Assembly (NCBI RefSeq): GCF_032854445.1
Contig: NC_088307.1
Location: 3,782,001-3,846,000, forward strand
Length of the DNA stretch: 64,000 nucleotides
From: Liolophura sinensis
Lineage: Eukaryota; Mollusca; Polyplacophora; Chitonida; Chitonidae
Direction of reading: 5' to 3'
Shown: positions 20,436-38,963 of the stretch, in pieces
Position numbering within the stretch: position 1 is the stretch's first letter
How the letters are laid out: each line of letters begins with the position of its first letter
Notes under the pieces: generated by a model
The model's database searches: none
What the model saw: the letters and a program-made list of their open reading frames with translations, nothing else
What the model was told of the DNA's origin: nothing
Translations under genes and position numbers: made by a program

Positions 20436-23114
20436 GTAAGCATTATTTGCTCTGTGTAAAGAAACATTTCTACGGTGGCTAGCATTGTAGTTTTCTGCAA
20501 AGCTGATCAGCTGTTAGCTATAGTTTATGCCGATCATAGAGTAGTCAACGGAGATTTCGACGTGTGTTAATTTCTGTGATTCTGTATAATAATACGCATT
20601 TGCTTTATAATTTGATGAGTGGTAAACTTTCTTAACTTTCACGAGCAATGCTGAATAAAGTGTTGGGCTACAAATTCTCTGCGGAATGATGGCGAGCTTA
20701 CAGTCACATATATTGTACTTTTCAGTATACAGCGGATCTTGAAGTCTGATGCAATATTTTAAGACTGTCGGCATAGAGATAACCCCTTTTGCTGCATAGA
20801 TGAATTATTTCAAGCTGCTCCCTATTTTTTCCATTTAAATGCATGCCTGTGCGGTAAATGATCCAATTGTTTAAAAAAATCTGCTCTGTGTGCATGTCGC
20901 AAGAACACCACCACCGCAGCCTGAACATCTGAAATACGTTATAGTTGCATTCGGATAAAGCGGTCAATTGGTGCCTTTCTTTGTACCATACGCCAATCGT
21001 CTCTGCGAGTTTACCGTTAGTCCACTTCCTGCCGCATTATAGTTGACCTGACTGACAACAAAGCTGTACCAGAGGTAGCGTCGTGAATTAAAAGAATTAA
21101 GACTGATCAAAAATCAAGCTCAGTTTAGTGGTGTGTGAAGCCAAAAAAGGTTACATATATATATTAATGTGTGTTATGTGAAAACAGGGGTTCGCTGGCC
21201 ATGCCTTACACTACTGAGCGGGAAAAAACAAACAAACAAATTGAAAACAATAGGCATATATATCAATTTATTCAAACACGTGAATGCCAATCACGTGGCA
21301 GATGACGGCCCAGTATCTGCATAGATGAGGTCTTCCAGTGCTCTTTCCCAATTCAATTTTCTCTTCATTAAATGTGAAATCGTGTTCTCTTGGTATTTCT
21401 ATTTGCTAATACATTTCTGCTTACTTTTTGATACTGGTGTGTTCACGGAGACCACCTGAGTGGGCACATGCGCAGCAATTATTAATATCACTGTAGATAT
21501 TACGCATTTTGTTTCTGCATGCATTTTCCTCCGACTTTTTATCAATAGCCCAATAGCGACACAAAGTTATGTAATGGTGAAATATATAGAAATATTATTT
21601 AGCGTTTTGAATTAAATTTGACCAGTTAATCAGTAGTTTCCAGGCAATGCACAATATAACTTCATCGAAGGTTTACGTCACGCTTTTTGCTACCTAAGTG
21701 TACGTACATAATCAAAAATATAATCTGTGGGGCGACTTACAAAAAATCTCCAAGAGAAACAGGATGTGAGGAATAGGCTAATGACGTTGAAAGGTTAAAA
21801 TAAAAGCATGTCTTTTCCTGTTGTGGGATGATGTCGGATATGGTGTACTACTGAGTAGGTGTGTACGCACTAAACCATGTCTGCTTTCCAGGTCAATGAG
21901 GGTAGACCTGTGCACGAACGTAATTTCGCCCCATACAGTAATAGTTTTCCTAGATGCACCGGAGAATCACTTTAGCAAGTAGTGCTGGAGCACTGAGCTG
22001 TGCTTGACTTGAGCGTCAGCTCATGGTGTGTGAGGTAGGGCATGGCGAGGTGCATGCATGTGCATCGAAAAGGAATTAGCATGCATTAACAGCAGTGTAT
22101 GGGAGGGTGGGGTGGGGGGGGGGAGGGGGAGGAGAAAGACGAAAGGTTTAATACTGAAAAATGTTTAGAAAATTGAAAGGTGTATTGAAATGACATTGCA
22201 TACCATACCATGCGGGACTTGATTTCTTTAATCGCGCATTTTATCCCCATGAAAAAATAATTACTTCATTTGAATATTATGCATCACCAGATGCATGTTA
22301 GTTGCGGATAGGTGTTCACTGCTTGACTCAAATCTCCGAGTAACTTAGGTAGAAAATTCACAACACAAGTTTAATTTTCTCCGCACTCTCTGTGCGTTCA
22401 AACCCGGCTTGACAATGTATTATATCTCACCTGTATTACGTAATAGCTTTTTACAATTCATCACCAACCCTCCATCCCCACCACCCGCCACCCCTCCTCC
22501 TGCTAGCCAAGCTGTAATAACTGTTCCGAGAATTGGTCTACTTTCATGTAGCTTTCATGCCTTTGTGGTACTAATCCTATACGCCGACCTGATCGGTTAC
22601 CACTCTATCACGACCCTTCCCTGCTCTCCCCTCCCCTGCCCTCCCCTGCCCTCCACCTCCCTGTTCGCTGACTGCAGGTGATATTGAGACCTCTGGTGTG
22701 CCTGTTATTGTAAGACATTCGACTCAGCTTGGTGACGACAACCAACTGTTACGGTTTCTACCGCTGTTACAAAGTAGTCTGCCACGCCCATTTATATGTT
22801 TTATGAAAGAGGCGGGGTAACTGTCTGTACAGTGATGTCAGAATGATATCATTTTACATTTAGGAGGTCTGAAGGTAAAAATTAGGCATTTATTTTTAAG
22901 CGTTTGAAAGGGCTGCTTGGTACGTATAATTTGCCTATCATCAATGTACACTGTAGTAAATTTAGAACTGGCCCATCAGTTTCCTTTATTGAGAAGGGCG
23001 TAAAACTCCAGTCAAATAAATAAGTTTCATTCCAGTTAATTTTCTGTTGGTGTAAAAAAAAATTCTGAGGTATTTCTAAAAACAGTTCTTATGCTCATCT
23101 ATATTCTGTTTCAG
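20436..23114 (+). other. Probable GS intron 1
   Basis: It contains an E-box pair flanking a CCAAT (21277-21297), a G-rich stretch (about 22100-22133) and a C-rich stretch (about 22615-22655). No coding content is recognisable. Confidence 0.4.
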
Positions 23115-23126
23115 AAAAGACCCACT

Positions 23127-29944
<6,818 letters not shown>

Positions 29945-30560
29945 TCTGTCTTTCATTGAGAAAAACTCCTCCTTTTTTGACTATTTTTATAAATTACAAT
30001 AACTTTTTGGGGAGGAGATAATCATAGAATTTGTTCAGCCTTGGACAAAGCGACTGGGATATGGACTTATCTGTGTTAAACGAAACTTCATGGGACTTAA
30101 ACTATCGTAACTCACATGGAGGGTTTCGTAACGACACGCACAAACGTGGTAGTTAATATTTTAGTTACGTCTGGCCATGAACTATGCAAGGCTTTTTGCA
30201 AAGTTGTCTGTAGTTCAGGACGTCATTAGTTCGCGGTTGGAGACGGCACTATGAACCATAAAGCACAGAAAGGATGGGAATACTCAAACGCCTTGCGAAA
30301 AGTCCGGGGGTGGAGATGATAATATATCCATGTCCTGGGGTCAGTTTTTTAAACTCACTATTGTATATATGTACATAAAATGGATGCGCTTTCTCACGTG
30401 CATCTTTCACCTGACACTGTTTAAACCATTCAAACGACCATAGAGGATGGAAACTAATTTCTATTGCCTAATTTTTAGACATGTTTTTATCTCTTATTGT
30501 TCCATTCATTTGATTTATTTGCATTCAGAGACCGAAATAAAAAAAATGGTTTTAATGTTT
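29945..30560 (+). other. GS 3' UTR
   Basis: AATAAA at 30536-30541, within GACCGAAATAAAAAAAATGG, is the best polyadenylation signal. It gives a 3' UTR of about 600 nt. Confidence 0.6.
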
Positions 30561-30584
30561 ATGTGATGTGAGTGAATTGAGCTT

Positions 30585-32260
30585 TATTTATCAGTGCTTT
30601 GTGGTTTACGTCGTGCAATTTTTCAGCCATATGACGACGAGAAGTCATTAGGTTTTGCATTAAGTTTGTTAATGCTATTCGTATTGTATGTATGTGTGTA
30701 TGCTTGCTTGGAGGCATAAGTGTGTGCATACACGGTCTTCTTGTGGCAGGGCGAGTTCATGCCGCCAAAGTCCTGCTACCACTGAAGTATCATGCCGAAG
30801 TGTGTGCATATACGGTCTTCTTGTGGCAGGGCGAGTTCATGCCGCCAAAGTCCTGCTACCACTGAAGTATCATGCCGAAGTGTGTGCATACACGGTCTTC
30901 TTGTGGCAGGGCGAGTTCATGCCGCCAAAGTCCTGCTACCACTGAAGTATCATGCCGAAGTGTGTGCATACACGGTCTTCTTGTGGCAGGGCGAGTTCAT
31001 GCCGCCAAAGTCCTGCTACCACTGAAGTATCATGCCGAAGTGTGTGCATACACGGTCTTCTTGTGGCAGGGCGAGTTCATGCCGCCAAAGTCCTGCTACC
31101 ACTGAAGTATCATGCCGAAGTGTGTGCATATACGGTCTTCTTGTGGCAGGGCGAGTTCATGCCGCCAAAGTCCTGCTACCACTGAAGTATCATGCCGAAG
31201 TGTGTGCATACACGGTCTTCTTGTGGCAGGGCGAGTTCATGCCGCCAAAGTCCTGCTACCACTGAAGTATCATGCCGAAGTGTGTGCATACACGGTCTTC
31301 TTGTGGCAGGGCGAGTTCATGCCGCCAAAGTCCTGCTACCACTGAAGTATCATGCCGAAGTGTGTGCATACACGGTCTTCTTGTGGCAGGGCGAGTTCAT
31401 GCCGCCAAAGTCCTGCTACCACTGAAGTATCATGCCGAAGTGTGTGCATATACGGTCTTCTTGTGGCAGGGCGAGTTCATGCCGCCAAAGTCCTGCTACC
31501 ACTGAAGTATCATGCCGAAGTGTGTGCATATACGGTCTTCTTGTTGCAGGGCGAGTTCATGCCGCCAAAGTCCTGCTACCACTGAAGTATCATGCCGAAG
31601 TGTGTGCATACACGGTCTTCTTGTGGCAGGGCGAGTTCATGCCGCCAAAGTCCTGCTACCACTGAAGTATCATGCCGAAGTGTGTGCATATACGGTCTTC
31701 TTGTGGCAGGGCGAGTTCATGCCGCCAAAGTCCTGCTACCACTGAAGTATCATGCCGAAGTGTGTGCATATACGGTCTTCTTGTGGCAGGGCGAGTTCAT
31801 GCCGCCAAAGTCCTGCTACCACTGAAGTATCATGCCGAAGTGTGTGCATATACGGTCTTCTTGTGGCAGGGCGAGTTCATGCCGCCAAAGTCCTGCTACC
31901 ACTGAAGTATCATGCCGAAGTGTGTGCATACACGGTCTTCTTGTGGCAGGGCGAGTTCATGCCGCCAAAGTCCTGCTACCACTGAAGTATCATGCCGAAG
32001 TGTGTGCATATACGGTCTTCTTGTGGCAGGGCGAGTTCATGCCGCCAAAGTCCTGCTACCACTGAAGTATCATGCCGAAGTGTGTGCATATACGGTCTTC
32101 TTGTGGCAGGGCGAAGGCACCAGGCATGACACCCAATCCAGCCGCATTATACTGACACCGGGCCAACCAGTCCTGTTTCCTTGCTCTTACCTCTCAGTGC
32201 TGAGCGTCAAGCGAGGCAGCAGCAAGTCGTTATTCTGTCAATATCGCATCATAAATGCCT
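30585..32260 (-). mobile_element. SINE family B copy with an 80-bp array inside it
   Basis: The left flank (about 30590-30655: GGTTTACGTCGTGCAATTTT, CAGCCATATGACGACGAGAAG) matches the family-B 3' region. The right flank (about 32114-32255: CATTATACTGACACCGGGCC, AACCAGTCCTGTTTCCTTGC, CTCAGTGCTGAGCGTCAAGC) matches the middle of family B and the copy at 57445-57702. The tandem array lies between them. No tRNA-like head was found to the right. Confidence 0.7.
30718..32113. repeat. 80-bp tandem array, about 17.5 near-identical copies
   Basis: The unit AAGTGTGTGCATAYACGGTC...GAAGTATCATGCCG recurs exactly every 80 bp. By eye the copies differ at one C/T site (in CATACACGG versus CATATACGG) and one G-to-T change near 31545. 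Because 80 is not a multiple of 3, each frame stays open for about 77 codons, which is a by-product and not a gene family. Confidence 0.98.
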
Positions 32261-32689
32261 TCCTTGTAGCCCAAAAGACAGTCCACTACAGAATGGGCTT
32301 CTGAATATGTATAGGTTTTACTTATTTGTCACGTGACAGTACACACGCATCGCGAACAGAGTATGTCCACACCAGTGTGTTCTTGTTCTACCAGTCCAGC
32401 AAACCATGCACACGTTGACTGATGGTGTTTTTGGCCAACACGTCCAGTTCTTTTTAACTTTATTACGGACGATTTGCCCTGATATTTCACAATATCCTTA
32501 AATGGGATCTGGCTTCAAAGGTCAATGAGATGAATCGTGTTTGAGTCGAATTTTTTTTTATATCGAGGAATGCTAAAATCGCTCATGGAAGAAAGGTTTA
32601 AAACAGGCCAGCTTGGATGACCAGCTGCTTCGGTGAAAGAAACCGGAAGTAAACACTTTAATTGTAATAGACTAACCAGTTTTTTTTTT

Positions 32690-33580
32690 CGGTATAAAGG
32701 TGGATGTTGCAGTTAAGAAGCAATATTTAAGTGGCCAAAAGTTTTGCAATCGTTATTTACCCACTGCTGGGATACTTCATCAGTAAACTTAAAACTGCAG
32801 TCATCATGTTGGCCGATGGATTTCTCCTCAACATGGATTTCTCGAACTTTGAAGTATTGACCCCAGAAATCCTCGACCCATATACACTGGTAGAGGTTAA
32901 AAGCACGTCATCACGTGACTAAAGATCTAGCATACCTGTCATACTTGTTATATTAACACTTATACTGGGCTAAAATTGAGTCTGATTACACGTTATCAAT
33001 CTCTTATCACCCACATGCATGGTGTTTGATAGATGATGGGTGGAGTGGCTGCCGACAGCGACCTGGGTGAAACTCTCTAGTGAAGGGGGAAAAACCTTTA
33101 GCAAGTAGGTCACCCAGATAATGCATCTTTGCCGATGTTTGTTCTCTGATTGACCTAAAAGATAAACTATCTTGGTGGGAATATAGGACAACATGTAATG
33201 AAACTACAGCTTCCCTGAACTACTTGTCTACAGCTTGACTCTTCCGCGGCGATTGGCTGAAAAGGATGTAACACGCAGCCCAAACAGTGCTGTTGGTGGT
33301 CAGAAAGGCTTGCACTAACCCACAACATTGTCCGTCCACAAATGCTGCAGAATCTATGTTGAAAGAGACATTCGTTTGCCGGTCGTGAACAAAAATGGAT
33401 GTTCCGAATTGCAGGCCCAATTCCCCCAAAACACGTTTAACACAAACCACCAATGCAGGAAGTACGAAATTACTAAGGACAGAATTATGCAGTTTCCATT
33501 TACTGCATTGCCTTAATTCGGACGTCACTAGTGACTCAAAATGACGACAACTGCTCTCAAGCTTCTAGTGATGTAATTGC
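32690..33580. repeat. Diverged 1.1-kb duplication, copy 1
   Basis: It is colinear with 33795-34575 over scattered blocks: ATGTTGCAGTT, TTTCTCGAAC/ATTCTCGAAC, CTCTTATCACC, GTTTGATAGATGAT, CGACAGCGA/AGACAGCGA, and TAAACTATCTTGGTGGG/TAAACGATTCTGGTGGG. Confidence 0.7.
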
Positions 33581-33619
33581 TTCTAAACCTCAAATGGTAA
33601 AAGCGCAAACATCAGGCCT

Positions 33620-33665
33620 TTAACCAATGCGGTCGTGTGTTCAAATCCAGCTGTCGCAACAACTT
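33620..33665 (+). mobile_element. Isolated tRNA-like box B fragment
   Basis: CCTTTAACCAATGCGGTCG and GTGTGTTCAAATCCAGC resemble a SINE head. Nothing SINE-like follows. Confidence 0.3.
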
Positions 33666-33794
33666 ACCGAACTACAGAAGTAGTTCAATATACCACATGT
33701 ATGCGTCTGCCATTTTTGAGGGAAAAAAAACCCTTCATTATGCGTCACGTAAATTTATATGTCTACGTAAGTTTAAAATTTCTTTTGAACTCAT

Positions 33795-34575
33795 TTCTTC
33801 GGTTAAATTGAATGTTGCAGTTGAATCTAATTTTAGGTGGCTAACATCCTTGCAACTTTTTTGGACGATGTCTGAATTACTTTCCAGCGATAAAAGTAAA
33901 GTTGTATTCAAATTACCCATTACATTGCCCCTCAACAGGCAATTCTCGAACATTAGAATGGTGTCGACCCATGTACATTTGCCGGTATCAAAAGTATGTC
34001 ATCGGATGACAATTAAATGATCCAACGGGCACGTCATATCTTTTTATATATTTTTCTGTAAGGGCAAGATTAATCTGACTGAACATTAGATATCCCTCTC
34101 TTATCACCTATATATTGCGTTTGATAGATGATATATGAAGTAGTTGCAGACAGCGATCCGCAGGCTGTAACGCAGAAGGGGGGGGCGTAAACCCTCAGTA
34201 ACCGATTTACCTTAATACTGAGAACCTTAACCTGGTTTTTGTTCGCTGACTGACCTAGAATATAAACGATTCTGGTGGGCATACACAAACCTGTAAACAC
34301 AGGTGAAACTACCTTCTCTGACCTTTGACCTTTCATTTTGAATCTTTCGAAGGTTAGCTGCTAAGATCGGTAGAAAACGAACCAAGGTTGTAGATAGACA
34401 CTGGTCTATCAGTTGCCAACCAAAAGGCCCATGCCAGTAAGTACTAGATCAATTTCCAAAACAACGTTCAACACAAGCCACTACTGAACTAAGATAGTAT
34501 ATATGAACTTAAAAATGAGGACGCCAAAAAAAAAGAGAAATAGTCATCTGTTTTTAGTGATGCTGTGAAGACGCA
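33795..34575. repeat. Diverged 1.1-kb duplication, copy 2
   Basis: Direct-repeat partner of 32690-33580, offset about 1.1 kb. It contains the more intact of the two exon-like segments (34211-34290, - strand). Confidence 0.7.
34211..34290 (-). pseudogene. Exon-like fragment with a GT31-like peptide, - strand
   Basis: Read on the - strand, GTGTTTACAG precedes an 80-nt open segment encoding MPTRIVYILGQSANKNQVKV and ending at TTAAG|GTAAAT. The duplicate at about 33114-33196 encodes PTKIVYLLGQSENK. Between them, most codon differences are synonymous or conservative (ATA/ATC, TTA/CTA, CAA/CAG, K/R, L/I). The peptide resembles the V-F-L-L-G-x-S segment of family-31 galactosyltransferases, but it is too short for a firm call. 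No catalytic DxD exon was found nearby. Confidence 0.3.
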
Positions 34576-34836
34576 AGCAAAGCTTTAGGCGAATGAATTA
34601 AATTAGTGTCTATATCGTGTACCATGCTAGTTTATAAACGTATATGTAAATCCACAACGGCCATGCTGCAGTTGCCATGCCTCTTCGCTATATGTGTGAA
34701 CTGCGTTGCTAGAAATACATGTTTTAGATGATGCTTTGGCGCTGATATGTGTTTTTTGTAGGTCGTATGTACCGCCTTTAGCGGCCGAACAAACTATAAC
34801 AGACCGCTGTTATATCAGCATTTTTGCCGTTTCAAG

Positions 34837-34841
<5 letters not shown>

Positions 34842-34910
<69 letters not shown>

Positions 34911-34914
34911 ATAT
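34842..34914. repeat. (TA)n microsatellite
   Basis: A TA run of about 70 bp with one TT interruption. Confidence 0.95.
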
Positions 34915-35589
34915 AGGGACGCACTTCGTTTGCGGTTTCTCTAATGCGTCTGGGAGACGTATTAACCTAATGTCGACAGTGTCATTATAACGACATGCGC
35001 GCCCTGGAAGTAGGCTTAAGGTGACGCCATCTGTTTGTTTAACCCACAGGAATTTCTTTGCTCGTCCTCATGGGGTGTACATATACCACAGTATGAAGTC
35101 GACCCAGACCTTCCTTTATATTACTGTATACAAAAACCGGCCTGGTCTTTGTAGAAGCTAACGCTGAGCTGAAATCGCTGTACGTCATTTATTCATATTT
35201 CTAGTCCGTTAGAGATAATTTCGTGAGAAGTCAAGTTTGGTGTCAAAACAACAGGCGCTGACCAAAGGGTTTAATGGCATTTTCCAGGAGTTTACTGTAG
35301 AACCAGGGCCGGAATTTATCAAGTTCACGTCGTAAGACTATGTCCAAAATTCAAAAACAGCTATAATTAAAACGTTTTGCGCTACAAAGTTTATTATTTG
35401 CAAAAGAACGTTCTATCCACGAGTTGAGTTATCTCCTTGTCTTAGTTTGGCTTTCTAAGCACTTACAATTTATGACTTAAGTTTTCTGTATCTTGAAAAT
35501 ACGGACCCAGGACGGACTGCGGCTGAAATTGGGAGGACTAGTCAAATACCTGGTGAAGCGCGGTCGTTTCCCTCACTCGATGTCATCCA

Positions 35590-35720
35590 CACATAAGTCT
35601 GAGCACCGCAATACTATATTTATTTACTTATTTATTTATCTACTTGTATTTGATTGTTGTTCAACTCCATATTTAGTAACGTTTCACCTAATATACGATG
35701 GCGGTCATGCCACCATATAA
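35590..35720 (-). mobile_element. Diverged SINE 3'-end fragment, - strand
   Basis: A TTTATTTACTTATTTATTTA tail is followed by ACGTTTCACCTAATATACGA and TGGCGGTCATGCCACC, a weak family-A-like order in reverse. Confidence 0.45.
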
Positions 35721-35877
35721 AAGGAACATCTTTCTGGCACGTCGTGGAACACTAGTCCATCGAACAAATAACTGACGTTTATAACGTGTATTATAAGAAT
35801 GGCAAGCAATTGTCTCCATGGAGTTCAGTTCAATGCCGTTACATGTGTGCATGTCAGATGGAATGAATGGCTGATTA

Positions 35878-35935
35878 GGGCTTACCGCCACATCTGCAAT
35901 ATTTTAGCCATATTGTGGCGACATGCTGTATGGAA
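35878..35935. repeat. Dispersed repeat fragment shared with about 49455-49510
   Basis: CGCCACATCTGCAATATTTTAG and CCATATTGTGGCG match CGCCACATCCGTAATATTTC and CCATATCATGGCG at 49460. This is probably a remnant of another SINE or MITE. Confidence 0.5.
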
Positions 35936-36069
35936 GTCACGTTCTATGACGTGATGATGAAACATATCTGAACAAAGCGTTACACATGTGGGATCTGTAT
36001 TTTGCCAAAGGTTGGTCGTTCATCCCAGGCCATAATTGAATACGTTCCACCATGATAAAACATTCCCGT

Positions 36070-36095
36070 GTGTGTGTGTGTATATATATACTCCC

Positions 36096-36134
<39 letters not shown>

Positions 36135-36135
36135 C
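36070..36135. repeat. (TG)n(TA)n microsatellite
   Basis: A TG run grades into TA runs, interrupted by ACTCCC. Confidence 0.9.
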
Positions 36136-36139
36136 TCCT

Positions 36140-37529
36140 AGTGGTGAAGCAATTCAGTGACAATTTCAAAATTTTTGCTTTTTACAAAGTCGTGATGTTC
36201 AACATCAGAGGGTTTTTCAAATTAATTTATTTGTTTATTTGTTAGCTGGTTTACAGTGCCATCAGGTGGTTTAACTCAAGCCGAATTGCACGTGGCTATC
36301 GCAAATTACTTTTCCCAGAGTTACTTTGCTTATTTACCATGTTAAGCAGTTCAGAGGCTCAAAGAAAAGGCTCATATGTGTTTACCATAAATAAATACAT
36401 CCTCAAAGTTTTCGTACGTGTATGGTTGCGAGGCATACCTTCTCACACAGTTGAAGAGTTCATATACCGTAAAGGAATACTGTCAACATATAAAGATCAT
36501 CGGTATTTATTTAATGATAACCCCTCATAATAACGAATCTGCACGTTTTGTTTACCGCCTTGCACGCTTCCCGCGGGAGACGATCGGCCCTCCTGACTGG
36601 GAACCGTCAGCCAGAGCCGAGTAAAAGGAGTAGAAAATTTAAATATCAATCAAATACCATTGAAAAGAGTATGCATTTCCTCGCAGGTGCATGCCATAAA
36701 AAAAATCTAGTATGTACCCCAAGGTGATAAATTATAAATAAAGTCAGAGCAAAATCGCTGTAGGCGACTCCATTTTACCTAAGAACTAGTCGGAAGTCTT
36801 CTGTGTGTTAGGAGGAGAATTGCCGTCAGACACCGCCGAAGTGCAGTTCGTACATTTCTGGTAGAACTTTTCTTCCAGAATGTAGCGAACAGTACAGTTT
36901 CGTTTTCCGCTTGACGATTGGGAAACCGAATGTTGGACGTAGGTTCCGAGTTTATACGAACAAGCTGGCAGTTTTAACGGACTCTCATTGGCTGAGAGGC
37001 AACACACCCCCAGCATAAATTACAGAGAGTTTAAAGATGAGGACGCGATGGACTCAGTGATTTATGCCAGCTTTGCCGTATTCGGCTTTACGTGTATGGC
37101 GAGGAAAAATCGCAAAATTATGCAGCGGGCACCACCAGATAGAAAAAAAAATGTGCTCTTTTAGCCCTATAGTGTCATCTTTTAAGTTTTCTTCTCCTTT
37201 AATGAGGTGCCCGTCACGTGATCCCGCTGACGTCACCGTAACATACCGAATAACACTGTTCTTATACCAAATCAAATCTTCGACGAGAAAATACCAAATA
37301 AAATCATGTCATGCGTATACCACCTATCAACCCGTACATGTATGATCCTATACGAACCGATTCAGCGCGTGGAACCCAGGAAATCAGCCCAGTAAACTGC
37401 TCCCCTAATTTATCTGACAGCGAGTCTGACCACGGCGACAGCTGTCAGAAACCAAAGATTTTCGGACGGACAACTTGAGCTGGTAACTACATTTTATCTC
37501 AGTTAATTCCTTGATATTTTGCGATTTCC
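36140..37529. other. Intergenic DNA
   Basis: Short frames only, none with a recognisable domain. Confidence 0.4.
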
Positions 37530-37612
37530 TGGCATTATTATGGTGGCCGTCGTAATATAAATGAAACATTCTTGAGTATGGCTTAAATCGCCACTCATAT
37601 AAATAAATAAAT
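37530..37612 (+). mobile_element. SINE family A 3'-end fragment, + strand
   Basis: CATTATTATGGTGGCCGTCG, AACATTCTTGAGTATGGC and an ATAAATAAATAAAT tail match the family-A 3' terminus. Confidence 0.7.
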
Positions 37613-38530
37613 TTCTTTGCTATTCGAGACCGCGGACATCCCGGCATTAGCAGTTTTGCTCGCGCCAACACGCTTTGCTCACGCGGACACCGCGGTGAAA
37701 ACATTCAAAATAACACGAGAGTTAATATAGACCTCTGAATCACGGCATCATAAGTCCAAAATAAGGTTTCGTTAACGTCCATAATTTACACATGCTGTGC
37801 AGATTGTTCTGTAGTAAGCATACTGTAATTTCTGGTTATTATAAGCCGTAGCTCTCAAAATATTGCCCAGTGTTGTTCATTTTCCTATTCCTTCTCATGT
37901 TATCTATCACCTTGTCGTCCTCTTCACTGCCCAAAGCGGTAAAAGTGTCCTAATATCCACGGCCTCGAATATCACGACTTAGAATTAACTTTCTCACCGT
38001 ATCAAGGAATCCTCCCTCAGCATCAAATCTATATTCTTATTTTCAGGTGTGATTGTGAAAACTGTGTTTTCATGCCAACTAATGTAGAGTGCCTTTGCTG
38101 CCAGGAAGTGTCGAGGATTACCTAGCTTATATCACCGGGCACAAAGGCTTTATTGTCAACTGTACGAACAGACATGCTATACTGACGTCCATTTATGAGA
38201 TTTTGGAAGACCATGGACACACCCGTGACAATGATCCACCGCACAAATAAGTGGCATGGATTTTATTTCGAATTTAATAGCATTAAGAATGTGTCACTAG
38301 AAAACAAACACCTAGAAATGAATTAAAGCCAGCATGATTTAATGTCGGGGTTCCAGTTAAACTTATTCAACCACACTTGGTTGTATCCAAGTAAAGTAAC
38401 AATTTGACTTCGGTGCAGTTTATTTGCATTTCAATATTAACATATAGTTACCAACTTTTGTTTCATAAAAGAGAAATACAAAAGATTGAGGAATGAGGAA
38501 AATATTCTCACCAGACTTACTTCTGAAACA

Positions 38531-38963
38531 TGCATGATCAATTATACAAAATACAACAAATTTGTTTAGTATGCAGAGTATATCATTTGATTTGCAATAC
38601 AAAAATTGCATCAAACTACAACATATGTAATAATAAATGCTTTTTTCACGAGGCTTAAGTGTATGAAGTAAATTCACTAAAATCAGCCATGTCCTGATTT
38701 TCTGGTGTTGATAAATAAGGAAACATGTGAATTTGTACATACAAGCATGCATGATCAATTATAAACAATACAACAAATTTGTTTAGTATGCAGAGTATAT
38801 CATTTGATTTGCAATACAAAAATTGCATCAAAATACAACATATGTAATAACAAATGCTTTTTTCACGAGGGCTTAAGTGTATGAAGTAAATTCACTCAAA
38901 TCAGCCATGTCCTGATTTTCTGGTGTTGATAAATAAGGAAACATGTGAATTTGTACATACAAG
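38531..38963. repeat. Recent tandem duplication, 2 x 217 bp
   Basis: Copies at 38531-38747 and 38748-38963 differ at only a handful of sites (for example ATTATACAAA versus ATTATAAACA). Confidence 0.95.

Noticed and set aside
30718-32113. CRISPR array
   Set aside because: Direct repeats with no unique spacers, in a eukaryotic context. The same applies to all other arrays here.
30688-32304. Serial 77-codon frames across the 80-bp array as a small-protein family
   Set aside because: Same unit read in successive frames, each ending at the same stop; perfect copies, no coding constraint.
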